Origin: an uncultured Bacteroidales bacterium
Lineage (GTDB): Bacteria > Bacteroidota > Bacteroidia > Bacteroidales > Lentimicrobiaceae
Direction of reading: 5' to 3'
Assembly: GCA_937864935.1 (NCBI GenBank)
Contig: CALMDN010000016.1
Span: 1-12,942, forward strand
Length of the DNA: 12,942 nucleotides
The position numbers and the translations under genes were made by a program. The notes beneath the pieces are model-generated. The model made no database searches. It was not told the DNA's origin and saw only the letters and a program-made list of their open reading frames with translations. Below, in pieces: positions 6,699 to 12,942 of the stretch (positions are counted from its first letter, which is position 1; each line of letters opens with the position of its first letter).

Positions 6699-7451
6699 AT
6701 GCCTTTTACTGACGCTGAACTCCTTCTGTTGCAGACAGCGGAATCAACCAACCTCTCTGCAATCAACCTTTTGAAATCTGCCAATCTGCCGGAGGGATCC
6801 CTCATATATACCTATAATCAAACGCATGGCAAAGGACAGGGAAACAACCATTGGGAAAGCCAGCCAGGGAAAAACATCACGGCCAGTGCTGTACTTTATC
6901 CTGATTTTCTGAAGGCTGAACAGCAGTTCATGCTCACCAAGATTGTAGCCCTTTCGGTCTGCAGCCTGCTCAAAACCTACGGTTTACCCTTTCAGCCTGA
7001 AATCAAATGGCCGAACGATATTTACATCAATGATAGAAAAATTGCAGGAATACTTATAAACAATGAAGTTTCAGGAAATTACATTACCCGCACCGTTGCC
7101 GGTTTGGGCCTGAACGTGAACCAGACGGCTTTTAAAAAATACACCCCGCCGGCCATTTCCCTGAAAATGCTCACAGGGTCGGATGCCCCGCTTCAGAAGG
7201 TACTGACAGATTGGCATATTCAGCTTGGCTACTGGTATGATTTGCTGATGCAATCAAAAAATGAAGTGATTGACAAAGCCTATCTCGAAAGATTCTACCG
7301 CTTAAACCAGACCACCATGTACATCATCAGGGACGAATTAAAAGAGGCCACCATTACCGGACTGGCTGATTACGGAATGCTGAGGTTAATCGATAAGGAA
7401 GGATCGGTGATAACGTGTGGGCTGCATGAAATCCGGTTTCTTCACAGTTAA
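6699..7451 (+). CDS. birA: Biotin--[acetyl-CoA-carboxylase] ligase, catalytic-only (group I)
   Basis: The enzyme activates biotin with ATP and attaches it to the lysine of biotin carboxyl carrier domains. The 250-residue protein has the catalytic domain from residue 1 (LLLLQTAESTNLSA) and the small C-terminal domain (about 205-250), with no N-terminal DNA-binding domain, so it is not a BirA-type repressor. KWPNDIYI (103-110), RKIAGILIN with the biotin-contacting K114, and VAGLGLNVN are intact. The biotinyl-adenylate loop reads GKGQGNNHWES (44-54), where E. coli has GRGRRGRKW: only the first two glycines and the tryptophan are kept. Substitutions at the middle arginines are known in this phylum, but loss of the second conserved Gly is less familiar to me. 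The ATG at 6699 gives the usual N-terminus. It diverges from rsfS and converges on the SRPBCC gene. Confidence 0.9.
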   Translation: MPFTDAELLLLQTAESTNLSAINLLKSANLPEGSLIYTYNQTHGKGQGNNHWESQPGKNITASAVLYPDFLKAEQQFMLTKIVALSVCSLLKTYGLPFQPEIKWPNDIYINDRKIAGILINNEVSGNYITRTVAGLGLNVNQTAFKKYTPPAISLKMLTGSDAPLQKVLTDWHIQLGYWYDLLMQSKNEVIDKAYLERFYRLNQTTMYIIRDELKEATITGLADYGMLRLIDKEGSVITCGLHEIRFLHS

Positions 7452-7534
7452 TCAGCTGGCCTGCTTAATTTATGGACTTTAGTCTGTCAAGAAAGTACGG
7501 ATGTACCCCGTCGTAAACCGGAAAAGCTGCAGGC

Positions 7535-7948
7535 TTAAATACGGCCCGACTCGCAGATTTCCCTGAGTTTCTGTGCCAGGATGTTTACAAAATTTGCCAA
7601 AGGCCTGGATGCCATCATCATCATCATGGGATTAAGATCGGCATTCAGTTCAAGCACTACATCGCATGCTTTCTCCCCCCGGGCATCAATGGCACACTGA
7701 AGATTAAAGTTAAACGGCACCTTTCCGTCAGAAACAATGCTGATCAGATTGTTCGGCTGTTTGTTACTGTAGCGCATGCCGAGGGTCGCCATATTCTGGA
7801 TGTTGAAACTGCAGCTTTCTCCATCCGACTGCCAGTCGGTAACCTGCGGAGGCATCAGTTGACTGAAATTGTTGAAATCTGATAAAAAGCTGAATACAAA
7901 GCTATCCGGTCGCTCAATGGTGAGCAAATCACTTTTAAAACTAGCCAT
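7535..7948 (-). CDS. SRPBCC (START-like fold) family protein
   Basis: This 137-residue soluble protein has the START/SRPBCC layout. It opens with a strand and FVFSFLSDFNNFSQLMPPQVTDW (about 17-39), the typical 'v..fl.d...~.~lmP..v.~w' opening that lines a ligand pocket. A beta-rich middle and a C-terminal amphipathic helix (RPLANFVNILAQKLREI) follow. Before the helix is a run of five methionines, NPMMMMMASRP (about 106-116), which would point into the pocket in this fold. No catalytic residue is evident, so ligand and function are unknown; small hydrophobic-ligand binding is the usual inference. It starts 9 bp after the pyrE stop and should be co-transcribed with it. To my recollection this pyrE-SRPBCC pair recurs in Bacteroidota. 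Confidence 0.8.
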   Translation of the reverse strand: MASFKSDLLTIERPDSFVFSFLSDFNNFSQLMPPQVTDWQSDGESCSFNIQNMATLGMRYSNKQPNNLISIVSDGKVPFNFNLQCAIDARGEKACDVVLELNADLNPMMMMMASRPLANFVNILAQKLREICESGRI

Positions 7949-7957
7949 AGTTTGAAA

Positions 7958-8599
7958 TTATTTGCCCCAGGCTTCGGGGTTTTCCCGCCAGCTGATGAGT
8001 GACTGCTTGTCTGATTCTTTGATATAATTCTTTTGCTGTGCCAGACTGATCAGACTGTTGTAATCAGTCAGGGTGTGCAGGCTGCAGTTCTCCTTTTTGA
8101 AATTTTCCGCTGCTGCATTCAGACCGTAGGTAAAGATGGCTACCATCCCTTTTACGTTACAGCCGGCTTCACGAAGGGCGGTAACAGCTGCAAGACTGCT
8201 CTTGCCTGTAGAAACCAGATCTTCAATGACCACAACCGATTGCCCTGACTCTACAACACCTTCAATCTGGTTGGTGAGGCCATGCTCCTTCTTGGAAGAA
8301 CGCACATATGCAAAAGGCAGACCCAGCTCCTGCGCAACCAGGGCTCCGATAGCGATAGCCCCTGTTGCCACGCCGGCAATCAGATCAATTGAACCATACT
8401 CTTCAGCAATGAGCCGGGCAAATTCCTGCCTTACAAAAGTGCGAACCTTTGGATAAGCAAGTATTTTACGGTTGTCGCAGTAAATGGGCGAAATTATCCC
8501 TGAACTCCAGGTAAAGGGATGGTCTTTGTCTAATTTTATTGCCTTTATTTGCAATAAGAATTCCGCTGTATCAAGCGCTACTGATTCATTTTTACTCAT
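7958..8599 (-). CDS. pyrE: Orotate phosphoribosyltransferase
   Basis: PyrE transfers orotate onto PRPP to give orotidine 5'-monophosphate, the fifth step of pyrimidine synthesis. The 213-residue protein shows the substrate-binding FTWSSGIISPIYCDNR region (29-44), AGVATGAIAIGA (75-86), the flexible loop VRSSKKEHGLTNQIEG (99-114) with its lysines and acidic residue, and the PRPP loop VVVIEDLVSTGKSS (122-135). All core residues are present. I chose the ATG at 8599: MSKNESVALDTAEFLLQI aligns with usual starts, and the upstream frame to 8656 is antisense to the NUDIX gene. Its -7 box lies only 5 nt before the start codon, so the mRNA may be leaderless. It is head-to-head with the NUDIX gene and followed by the SRPBCC gene. 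Confidence 0.94.
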   Translation of the reverse strand: MSKNESVALDTAEFLLQIKAIKLDKDHPFTWSSGIISPIYCDNRKILAYPKVRTFVRQEFARLIAEEYGSIDLIAGVATGAIAIGALVAQELGLPFAYVRSSKKEHGLTNQIEGVVESGQSVVVIEDLVSTGKSSLAAVTALREAGCNVKGMVAIFTYGLNAAAENFKKENCSLHTLTDYNSLISLAQQKNYIKESDKQSLISWRENPEAWGK

Positions 8600-8603
8600 G
8601 TCG

Positions 8604-8611
8604 CAAATGTA
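8604..8611 (-). promoter_or_regulatory. -7 promoter box of pyrE, very close to the start codon
   Basis: TACATTTG (8611 to 8604) is an exact TAnnTTTG match, ending 5 nt before the A of the pyrE ATG at 8599. Transcription would start at or within a few bases of the start codon. The box sits inside the first codons of the divergent NUDIX gene. No TTTG is found at the -33 distance. Confidence 0.45.
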
Positions 8612-9227
8612 CGAAGTTTTTGTTAATGAGAAGCCGGTCAAAATCTTTGGCAACACCCCGGTTCATGGAACCACTTCCAGAACAATGGTTCTGGAGACTA
8701 CGGCTGTAAAAAAAATGATGAATTTATTTTCAGAATTTTCAGAATCCGGCGATTTCGATATGCTGTTTCTGACTGGCAATGACAGTCCTGAAAAACAATT
8801 CAGAACCTTTGCTTCCGGGTTCAGAATGCTGGAAGCCGCCGGAGGATTCGTCACAAACCGAAATCGCGAAGCGCTGTTCATCTACAGGTTCGGAAGGTGG
8901 GACCTGCCAAAAGGAAAAATCGAATCGGGAGAGCACCCCCGGGAAGCAGCTTTGCGTGAGGTTGCAGAAGAAACCGGAATTCCGGCTGACAGTATTGTTG
9001 CTGAACTCAACCCTACCTATCATATTTATGATCATAAAGGAAAGCTGATTTTAAAGAAAACCCACTGGTACCGTATGCATTACACCGGTTCGGTTCTGCC
9101 CTTTCCGCAAACCGGCGAAGGGATTGAAGAAGCGGTATGGCTGGCAGCACCCGGATTCAGCCAGATACTCAATAACACCTATGCTTCACTGCAAAACCTG
9201 ATCCGCAGTGAAATGGCCTTTTTATAA
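8607..9227 (+). CDS. NUDIX hydrolase with N-terminal extension
   Basis: The 206-residue product carries a perfect NUDIX box, GKIESGEHPREAALREVAEETGI (about 103-125), which fits Gx5Ex7REUxEExGU and supplies the metal-binding glutamates. The domain starts near AAGGFVTNRNREALFIYR (about residue 78) and continues with WDLPKGK; the C-terminal part (TYHIYDHKGKLILKKTHWYRM) is standard. About 75 residues precede it (YEVFVNEKPVKIF, HGTTSRTMVLE), a head I associate with a Bacteroidota group of unknown substrate. These enzymes hydrolyse nucleoside diphosphates linked to another group, often as housecleaning; the substrate cannot be told. I chose the ATG at 8607 because 'MYEVFVN' fits the family. The ATG at 8598 (three residues longer) is also possible and would overlap the pyrE start codon by 2 bp. 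Confidence 0.88.
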   Translation: MYEVFVNEKPVKIFGNTPVHGTTSRTMVLETTAVKKMMNLFSEFSESGDFDMLFLTGNDSPEKQFRTFASGFRMLEAAGGFVTNRNREALFIYRFGRWDLPKGKIESGEHPREAALREVAEETGIPADSIVAELNPTYHIYDHKGKLILKKTHWYRMHYTGSVLPFPQTGEGIEEAVWLAAPGFSQILNNTYASLQNLIRSEMAFL

Positions 9228-9247
9228 TACCTTCAAATGATTGTTGT

Positions 9248-9255
9248 TATCTTTG
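9248..9255 (+). promoter_or_regulatory. -7 promoter box of coaD
   Basis: TATCTTTG is an exact TAnnTTTG match in the 50-bp gap between the NUDIX gene and coaD, ending 22 nt before the coaD ATG. No good -33 TTTG is present, so coaD could also be read through from the NUDIX gene. Confidence 0.45.
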
Positions 9256-9277
9256 TGTTGTCAACCAATTCTCAGCC

Positions 9278-9745
9278 ATGATAAAACGGGCAGTTTTCCC
9301 GGGATCATTCGACCCCATCACCAGAGGACATGAAAACATCATCCGCAGGGCAATGCCCCTTTTCGATGAAATTATTGTTGCCGTAGGGCTCAACATAGAA
9401 AAGAAAAGCTATTTCAGGGTTGAAGACCGCATCCGCTGGATCAGGGAGGTATTTGCTGATTCGCCTTCCATTAAAGTGGAAAGCTACACGGGTTTAACAG
9501 TTGATTTCTGCCGGCTTTCCGATGCTACCTTCATCCTTAGGGGACTCAGGACCTCCGCAGATTTTGAATTTGAAAGAACCGTCGGACAGGTAAACAAAAA
9601 ACTTTCACCGGGGATTGAAACCATCTTCCTGCTGACAACACCTGAGTACACCTCCATCAACTCCTCCATTGTGAGGGATGTACACAAAAACGGCGGCGAT
9701 GTGAGTATCTTCATCCCGGATGCTGTGAAACTTCCGAAAATCTAA
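9278..9745 (+). CDS. coaD: Phosphopantetheine adenylyltransferase
   Basis: CoaD adenylates 4'-phosphopantetheine with ATP to give dephospho-CoA, the penultimate step of coenzyme A synthesis. At 155 residues it is a normal-length member. It has the nucleotidyltransferase T/HxGH motif in FPGSFDPITRGHENII (7-22), the phosphopantetheine-binding region VAVGLNIEKKSYF, RGLRTSADFEFE (about 89-100), and the C-terminal adenylate-binding YTSINSSIVRDV (about 124-135). No residue is lost. The stop codon TAA (9743-9745) overlaps the TAG of rsmD, which faces it. coaD and rsmD are neighbours in many bacteria, for example Bacillus (ylbH-coaD), though there they are co-directional, while here they converge. 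Confidence 0.96.
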   Translation: MIKRAVFPGSFDPITRGHENIIRRAMPLFDEIIVAVGLNIEKKSYFRVEDRIRWIREVFADSPSIKVESYTGLTVDFCRLSDATFILRGLRTSADFEFERTVGQVNKKLSPGIETIFLLTTPEYTSINSSIVRDVHKNGGDVSIFIPDAVKLPKI

Positions 9746-10320
9746 CCTTCAGATTCTGAAGAGCTTTCTTGCTCGTCTGCTTTACCAGCGGCAGAAAAAA
9801 TGCTGAAGTTTACCTTCCCGTATTTTCTGTGCTGATAAAAGCCCGGCATGGCAGAAAAAACATGCTCACGTGAATGTTCCAGCACCAACCACCCGTCTTC
9901 CTTCAACAGCCTTCTTTCGAATACAATCTGAGGTATCGCTTCTATACCTTCAAGTTCATAGGGAGGATCACAAAAAATGATATCATACGTGTTTTCACAA
10001 TGCCTGAGGTACCTGAAGGCATCGCTTCTGAAGGAGAGAAAAGCTTCAAAACCAAGGTTCTTTGCAGTCTGCCTGATAAAGTCAATACACCTGAGATCTG
10101 TGTCGATACAGGTAACCCCGATGGCACCCCGGGAAGCAAACTCATAAGAAATATTACCCGTACCGGCAAAGAGATCCAGAACAGTAACTTCTGTTAAGTC
10201 GAAATTGTTGACGAGTATATTAAAAAGTGCTTCCTTGGCCAGGTCAGTGGTTGGCCGCACCGGCAGATTTTTGGGAGCATGTATCTGCCTGCTTTTATGG
10301 GTACCGCTTACAATGCGCAC
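9742..10320 (-). CDS. rsmD: 16S rRNA (guanine(966)-N(2))-methyltransferase RsmD
   Basis: RsmD methylates G966 of 16S rRNA in the 30S subunit. The 192-residue protein opens with MRIVSGTHKSRQI, the usual 'MRIISG..kGR.i' start, and RPTTDLAKEALFNIL (22-36). The SAM-binding motif I is VLDLFAGTGNISYEF (47-61), the acidic residue after the next strand is in CIDTD (71-75), and the catalytic motif is IIFCDPPYE (114-122). The C-terminus is an acidic Ser/Glu tail (DEQESSSESEG). The start codon is GTG at 10320, set by the conserved N-terminus. It overlaps the end of the DUF3822 gene by 13 bp, so translational coupling is likely. The 3' end overlaps coaD by 4 bp on the other strand, with no room for a terminator between them. 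Confidence 0.95.
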   Translation of the reverse strand: MRIVSGTHKSRQIHAPKNLPVRPTTDLAKEALFNILVNNFDLTEVTVLDLFAGTGNISYEFASRGAIGVTCIDTDLRCIDFIRQTAKNLGFEAFLSFRSDAFRYLRHCENTYDIIFCDPPYELEGIEAIPQIVFERRLLKEDGWLVLEHSREHVFSAMPGFYQHRKYGKVNFSIFSAAGKADEQESSSESEG

Positions 10321-11201
10321 AATGCCGGGTTTAAGATGTCAACAAACCTGAACTCAGCTTCATCGGGCAGCAATAAGCCACCCTTGACTGGTTCAGCTCC
10401 TTTAATGAATGAAATATGCCTGATGTAGCGATACAAAAGGCTGAAAAGGTTGGAGTCAGGACTCACATCACCCGAAAGCAACACCTGCACATTCTCCGGG
10501 TTCAGCCCCAGCTGATCAAGTACAAATATCAGAAAATACGAAACATCCTCGCTGGTCTTCCATGAAAAGGAGTTGCAGTACCGGAGTTTTCCTTCTCCAA
10601 GTATCACAATATCAAAGAATTCTGTGTTAATGTTGACGAAAACCGGGTTCTGCAGCTGCGAATGTCTGTAACGCGGTAAAACCGTTTCGATGTAAGCACC
10701 CGCGTGATGAATCATACCTGCATTGCCGGTTATGGGCTTCAGGGTATGAAACAGATTCTGCGACATCCCATAAACCACCCAGGCTTCTGCTGAATTCAGA
10801 AACTGTGCAGACACTGTTTCAGGATTAACAGATTGATGCACGAATGACAGGTAAGTTTTCTTTTCCTGCTCATTGTACAGAACATGGGGCACCATCGTGT
10901 ACACCTGACTGCATACAATCACACAGGTTTGCCTGAAGGGGTTCTTTATCCAGGGATGCTGGTTCAGGAAATCACTGATGGCCTCTGCATTCGCTTCGGA
11001 AGGGAGATTGGACGACAAACCATCGTATCCGGTAAACTTCACCGATTCGAGTCCGATAAATCGTGACAGAAAAGGAGCGTATACAGAAAAAGAAAGTCCA
11101 TCCGGGTTGATCCGGATGGACAAGTTGTACTGGCTGGTAAGTTCCTGATCAAATAAACGGTCGTAATGATTGACCTGTGTCAGGAATCCGCCTGCCATCA
11201 T
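10308..11201 (-). CDS. DUF3822 family protein, possibly actin/PilM-like fold
   Basis: The 297-residue product matches what I know of DUF3822, a Bacteroidota family usually next to rsmD and without an assigned function. The order of elements suggests an actin-like (ASKHA) fold of the PilM/FtsA kind. There is an N-terminal strand-turn-strand NLSIRINPDGLSFSVYAP (26-43), then FVNINTEFFDIVILGEGKLRYCNSFSW (188-214) where PilM has 'vDIG...t.l.v...g.l.f.R', then a helix SEDVSYFLIFVLDQLGL (217-233), then VQVLLSGDVSP (238-248) resembling the 'v.l.GG' nucleotide-pocket strand. The glycine-rich phosphate loops are poorly kept, so ATP binding is doubtful. The fold call is my inference. Two adjacent ATGs (11201, 11198) begin the gene, 11 bp after the upstream hypothetical gene. 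No membrane segment is seen. Confidence 0.8.
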   Translation of the reverse strand: MMAGGFLTQVNHYDRLFDQELTSQYNLSIRINPDGLSFSVYAPFLSRFIGLESVKFTGYDGLSSNLPSEANAEAISDFLNQHPWIKNPFRQTCVIVCSQVYTMVPHVLYNEQEKKTYLSFVHQSVNPETVSAQFLNSAEAWVVYGMSQNLFHTLKPITGNAGMIHHAGAYIETVLPRYRHSQLQNPVFVNINTEFFDIVILGEGKLRYCNSFSWKTSEDVSYFLIFVLDQLGLNPENVQVLLSGDVSPDSNLFSLLYRYIRHISFIKGAEPVKGGLLLPDEAEFRFVDILNPALCAL

Positions 11202-11212
11202 ATGTTGAAAGT

Positions 11213-11812
11213 TTATTCCCAGTTTCCGTCTGTGGATGCTTCCTGAAGTGAACCCAGCTTAATACCCGGATAGCGGTTCATGTCAGTTTGCCTTTTGGCA
11301 AGGTTAACAACATCCTGCTGATCGAGGTCGAAAAGATAATATTCATAAGGAACAAGAATCTCAAGAACACTGACCATCGTTCCTCCTTTGTCTATTTTGG
11401 CTGTTTTCATTTCAAACTTCCGACCATCGCTGAATGGAATAACCGACATATCTTCCAGCTTGAAACCTGGTCGCTTTGAATACAGAGAGTCAGCAATTGC
11501 AATAAATCCGATTGTATCGTTGATAGTGCGTGAAAAAGTAGTATCGGTAGGATCCGGGATCATCTTAACTACCGGAATCTTTCCTGTCTGCAGAAATGCG
11601 AAAAGACTATCAAAACTGCTGGTATACCTGTTGTTGAACTGCTTGAAGAAAGTCTGCGCAGTCCTGATATCTTTAAGCTTCTCAACAATCTGTCCATTCC
11701 GCTTGGTCAGTTCTTCCTGAAAACGAATTGGTTTCATTATGGATGAATAAAGCAGGTAGCCCAACACGATAACCACTACTGCCAGAACAATCTTAACAAT
11801 ATTGCTTTTCAT
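11213..11812 (-). CDS. Conserved hypothetical single-pass membrane protein, pseudopilin-like
   Basis: The 199-residue product has one N-terminal membrane helix (about residues 6-24, IVKIVLAVVVIVLGYLLYSS). It continues as a long charged helix (MKPIRFQEELTKRNGQIVEKLKDIRTAQTFFKQFNNRY, about 26-63), then SSFDSLFAFLQTG and a mixed beta-rich part. The order 'hydrophobic helix, DIRTAQ..F...nRYt.s...L' resembles type II secretion and type IV pseudopilins, but there is no prepilin peptidase site (Gly before Phe/Thr-Glu), so any link is structural guesswork. The domain should face the periplasm. I recall similar unnamed proteins beside DUF3822 in Bacteroidales. The ATG at 11812 is chosen because the exact -7 box at 11836-11843 rules out the upstream ATG at 11833. 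The operon continues with DUF3822 and rsmD. Confidence 0.75.
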   Translation of the reverse strand: MKSNIVKIVLAVVVIVLGYLLYSSIMKPIRFQEELTKRNGQIVEKLKDIRTAQTFFKQFNNRYTSSFDSLFAFLQTGKIPVVKMIPDPTDTTFSRTINDTIGFIAIADSLYSKRPGFKLEDMSVIPFSDGRKFEMKTAKIDKGGTMVSVLEILVPYEYYLFDLDQQDVVNLAKRQTDMNRYPGIKLGSLQEASTDGNWE

Positions 11813-11835
11813 AAGAAAAAAGGTTTTTAGCATTG

Positions 11836-11843
11836 CAAATGTA
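11836..11843 (-). promoter_or_regulatory. -7 promoter box of the hypothetical-DUF3822-rsmD operon
   Basis: TACATTTG (11843 to 11836) matches TAnnTTTG exactly. A CTTG lies 18 nt upstream as a poor -33 element. Transcription would begin near 11829, leaving about 17 nt before the ATG at 11812. Confidence 0.55.
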
Positions 11844-12064
11844 TAATATTTTTCAATAGTCCAAGAAAATCCGGCAGCGAAAAACAATTGTCATTAAGTA
11901 AAAAATATGTGCTCCATGCTCAGTCAATAACACAATGAAAAACAACTCCATTCCCTGCTGGTGTAAACCCAAACAGGTCGTTATGGGAAAAGATCTGGTC
12001 TGCCGGACCATTCTTCATATACAGTTTTTGACATTTTTTGGCATGATTTTTATTGACAATTCAA

Positions 12065-12072
12065 TATATTTG
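12065..12072 (+). promoter_or_regulatory. -7 promoter box of the TPR-protein gene
   Basis: TATATTTG matches TAnnTTTG exactly, 37 nt before the ATG at 12110. The nearest upstream TTTG (12037-12040) is 24 nt away, rather longer than the usual 19-21 nt spacer, so the -33 element is unclear. Confidence 0.5.
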
Positions 12073-12109
12073 CCTCGTTAAATTCATTATTAACAATAAA
12101 ACTTCTGCA

Positions 12110-12942
12110 ATGAAACACGCGTTGAAATTTTCTCTTCTGCTCTTTGCCTTCGTAATGTCGTCATTTGTAAAACAATCTTTCAGTCAGACCATGGAAGAAG
12201 CTACAAATGCATACAATAAAGGCGTAGAGCTCTCTTCTACTGATTTACCGAAAGCTATAGAATCCCTTTTAAGCGCTGCAGACATTGCCGCAAAGATTGG
12301 TCCTGAAGCTGAAGAAATCAAAAAAACAGCCGAAAGCCAGATACCACTGCTTCAATACAATTATGCAACCTCATTGTACAAGGACAAGAAGCTTGATGAA
12401 GCCATTGCCGGTTTTATCAAGGCCCATGACTATGCAGTTAAATACAACGATGCCCCAACACAGGCCAAAGCAGATGATTTATTGCCCAAATTGTACCTCG
12501 CCAAAGGAAGTGCCGAATTAAAAGAAAACAAGCTACCTGAAGCGATTGCTTCTTTTGACAAAGCCATTTCCTATGATGCAGGTTTCTCAAAAGCTTATTT
12601 GAGCAAGGGACTGGTATTTAAGAAACAGGAGAAATTTGACGAAATGAAGTCAGCTATGGATAAGGCAATTGAAACAGGTGTGGCATCCGGTGACGATAAA
12701 ACTGTTGCTTCTGCTAAAAAAAGCATGTCCAGCGAGTTCATCAGAAAAGCCAATGCTGCTTTCAAAAAAGGAACTTTTGCACAGGTTATTTCCAATGTTG
12801 ATGAATCCGTCAAATATGAAGATAACAATGTTGAAGCCTACTACCTTTATGCATTATCCTACAATAAACTGTCAAAATGGGATGAAGCCATCAGCAATGC
12901 AGAAAAAGGTTTGGCCCTCGAGGAGAACACTCCTGATAAACA
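12110..12942 (+). CDS. Secreted tetratricopeptide-repeat protein, 3' end outside window
   Basis: The frame is open from the ATG at 12110 to the right edge, giving 277 residues without a stop. It begins with a signal peptide (MKHALK, hydrophobic core 7-20, likely cut after SFS at 25) and has no lipobox cysteine, so the protein is probably periplasmic. The mature part is almost all TPR-like helix pairs: YNKGVELSSTDLPKAIESLLSA (about 35-56), YNYATSLYKDKKLDEAIAGFIKA (83-105), LAKGSAELKENKLPEAIASFDKAI (130-153), a matching helix pair YLSKGLVFKKQEKFDEMKSAMDKAI (163-187), NAAFKKGTFAQVISNVDESV (215-234) and YYLYALSYNKLSKWDEAISNAEKGL (244-268). TPR arrays bind other proteins; the partner is unknown. 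A further C-terminal domain may lie beyond the window. Confidence 0.85.
   Translation, partial: MKHALKFSLLLFAFVMSSFVKQSFSQTMEEATNAYNKGVELSSTDLPKAIESLLSAADIAAKIGPEAEEIKKTAESQIPLLQYNYATSLYKDKKLDEAIAGFIKAHDYAVKYNDAPTQAKADDLLPKLYLAKGSAELKENKLPEAIASFDKAISYDAGFSKAYLSKGLVFKKQEKFDEMKSAMDKAIETGVASGDDKTVASAKKSMSSEFIRKANAAFKKGTFAQVISNVDESVKYEDNNVEAYYLYALSYNKLSKWDEAISNAEKGLALEENTPDK

Larger units (their letters stand above)
11813..12109. other. Divergent intergenic region, 297 bp
   Basis: This is the longest gene-free stretch. It holds two outward-facing -7 boxes (listed separately) and A/T-rich runs. A 48-codon open frame (11935-12081, plus) begins ATGAAAAACAACTCC but runs through the downstream -7 box and has no family likeness, so I do not call it. 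I see no tRNA, riboswitch or strong hairpin. Confidence 0.6.

Noticed and set aside
7452..7534. Convergent gap between birA and the SRPBCC gene, checked for a terminator
   Set aside because: Only 4-bp inverted repeats (GTAC/GTAC, GACT/AGTC) without a T-run; no supportable terminator.
11935..12081. 48-codon open frame on the plus strand in the intergenic region before the TPR gene
   Set aside because: It runs through the TPR gene's -7 box, has no ribosome binding site or recognisable family, and may occur by chance in A/T-rich DNA.

Overview
The window looks like an ordinary chromosomal housekeeping segment from a member of the Bacteroidota, most likely Bacteroidales-like. Four things suggest this: the gene content and order (rsfS-ftsH-LUD-DUF2007-cdsA-psd, pyrE-SRPBCC, DUF3822-rsmD); the Bacteroidota form of several proteins (FtsH with ALGAAWYLP, short phosphatidylserine decarboxylase with FGSRVD); promoters with the Bacteroidota -7 box TAnnTTTG rather than E. 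coli-like boxes; and weak or absent Shine-Dalgarno sequences. I see no mobile element, phage gene, CRISPR array, tRNA or rRNA, and nothing that clearly looks transferred. No intergenic stretch exceeds about 300 bases.

Layout. Positions 1-198 (minus) hold the start of a membrane-anchored, probably SPFH/band-7 protein. A YjjG-like HAD nucleotidase (322-1029, plus) diverges from it. A small secreted Cys/Lys-rich protein (1161-1457, minus) has a textbook Bacteroidota promoter and a terminator. From 6527 down to 1544 (minus) runs a six-gene cluster: rsfS, ftsH, a stand-alone LUD protein, a DUF2007 protein, cdsA and psd. The first five are overlapping or separated by fewer than 10 bp; psd follows after 143 bp. 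The cluster links ribosome silencing, membrane proteolysis and phosphatidylethanolamine synthesis (CdsA makes CDP-diacylglycerol, Psd makes PE; the phosphatidylserine synthase between them is not in the window).

Positions 6699-7451 (plus) encode a biotin-protein ligase, divergent from rsfS. Converging on it are an SRPBCC protein and pyrE (7535-8599, minus). pyrE is head-to-head with a NUDIX hydrolase (8607-9227, plus), and their start regions overlap. coaD (9278-9745, plus) follows and converges, with a 4-bp overlap of stop codons, on the minus-strand operon hypothetical-DUF3822-rsmD (11812-9742). The window ends inside a secreted TPR-repeat protein (12110 onward, plus).

No new defence or mobile system is visible. 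The most interesting leads are modest: a DUF3822 protein that reads like a degenerate PilM/actin-fold protein beside a single-pass, pseudopilin-like protein; an orphan LUD protein translationally coupled to FtsH; a Cys-rich secreted mini-protein; and a compact pyrE/NUDIX divergent start where one gene's start codon lies inside the other's -7 box.
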